Below the pieces are notes generated by a model. It had not been told where the DNA came from and made no database searches. It saw nothing but the letters and a program-made list of their open reading frames with translations. A stretch of DNA of 64,000 bases from Actinomycetota bacterium (GTDB lineage Bacteria > Actinomycetota > Actinomycetes > S36-B12 > UBA10799), in NCBI GenBank assembly GCA_020637055.1, contig JACJWR010000003.1, positions 1-64,000 on the forward strand, written 5' to 3'. Position numbers and translations under genes: made by a program. Within the stretch, counting starts at the first letter, position 1; each line of letters begins with the position of its first letter. Positions 63,981 through 64,000 of the stretch are shown piece after piece.

Positions 63981-64000
63981 TCCTGGCTTTGCATCGTCAC

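Overview
The window reads as a chromosome segment of an uncultured, high-GC actinobacterium (class Actinomycetes). It has a WhiB2/WhmD-type regulator, a three-gene F420 biosynthesis block (fbiA, fbiB, fused fbiC), MtrA, a 180-kDa NAD-glutamate dehydrogenase and a WS/DGAT acyltransferase. Gene order is close to the mycobacterial fbiAB-whiB2-manB-manA-sahH-mtrAB-comF-hpf-secA backbone, but several usual members (tmk, lpqB, the sensor half of mtrB) are not there. I see no prophage, insertion sequence, CRISPR array, rRNA or tRNA, and base composition looks uniform.

Layout. 1-13.7 kb: end of a 2-oxoacid:ferredoxin oxidoreductase operon, VKOR, a TrpB2-like enzyme, two overlapping membrane GGDEF genes, a HerA-like ATPase, an orphan PII protein, DUF3159, an SRPBCC protein and an AftB/ZomB-like GT-C transferase. 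13.2-17.1 kb: CoA-binding protein, CIRCE-controlled Hsp20, CapA-like protein, YqeY-like protein, SMP-30-like beta-propeller. 17.1-22.1 kb: F420 synthesis, fbiB and fbiA divergent from fbiC. 22.1-29.7 kb: whiB2, mannose-phosphate metabolism (manB, SIS isomerase, manA), a CDF transporter and ahcY. 29.7-39.5 kb: CPBP protease, membrane protein, mtrA with a sensorless mtrB-like kinase, comF, a structured RNA resembling the raiA motif, long hpf, an atypical LuxR regulator, a GNAT protein and secA. 39.5-45.7 kb: DUF6459, HAD, WS/DGAT, patatin, pruA, DUF2505. 45.7-55.9 kb: gdh, then prfB-ftsE-ftsX-M23 hydrolase-smpB. 55.9-60.3 kb: arginine deiminase module (YfcC-type transporter divergent from arcA-arcB). 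60.3-64 kb: GAP-family protein, thiolase, an inverted-repeat region and a lipoprotein of the serine beta-lactamase-like fold that has lost its catalytic residues.

How it fits together. Proline, glutamate and arginine catabolism (PruA, GDH, ArcA/ArcB) and storage-lipid genes (WS/DGAT, patatin, thiolase) suggest an aerobic heterotroph that uses amino acids and stores lipid. MtrA, FtsEX with its M23 hydrolase, WhiB2 and the mannose pathway are envelope and division functions.

A recurring signal is a TANNNT (or close) hexamer ending 6-8 nt before an ATG or GTG, often without a Shine-Dalgarno sequence. This points to widespread leaderless transcripts, and I used it to choose several start codons. 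The most unusual observations are the MtrB-like kinase with only about 13 residues before its phospho-accepting histidine, the pseudoknotted RNA upstream of hpf, a perfect CIRCE upstream of hsp20, the catalytically dead serine-hydrolase lipoprotein, an EF-hand-like loop inside a GT-C glycosyltransferase, and a five-codon leaderless ORF overlapping a DUF3592 gene.
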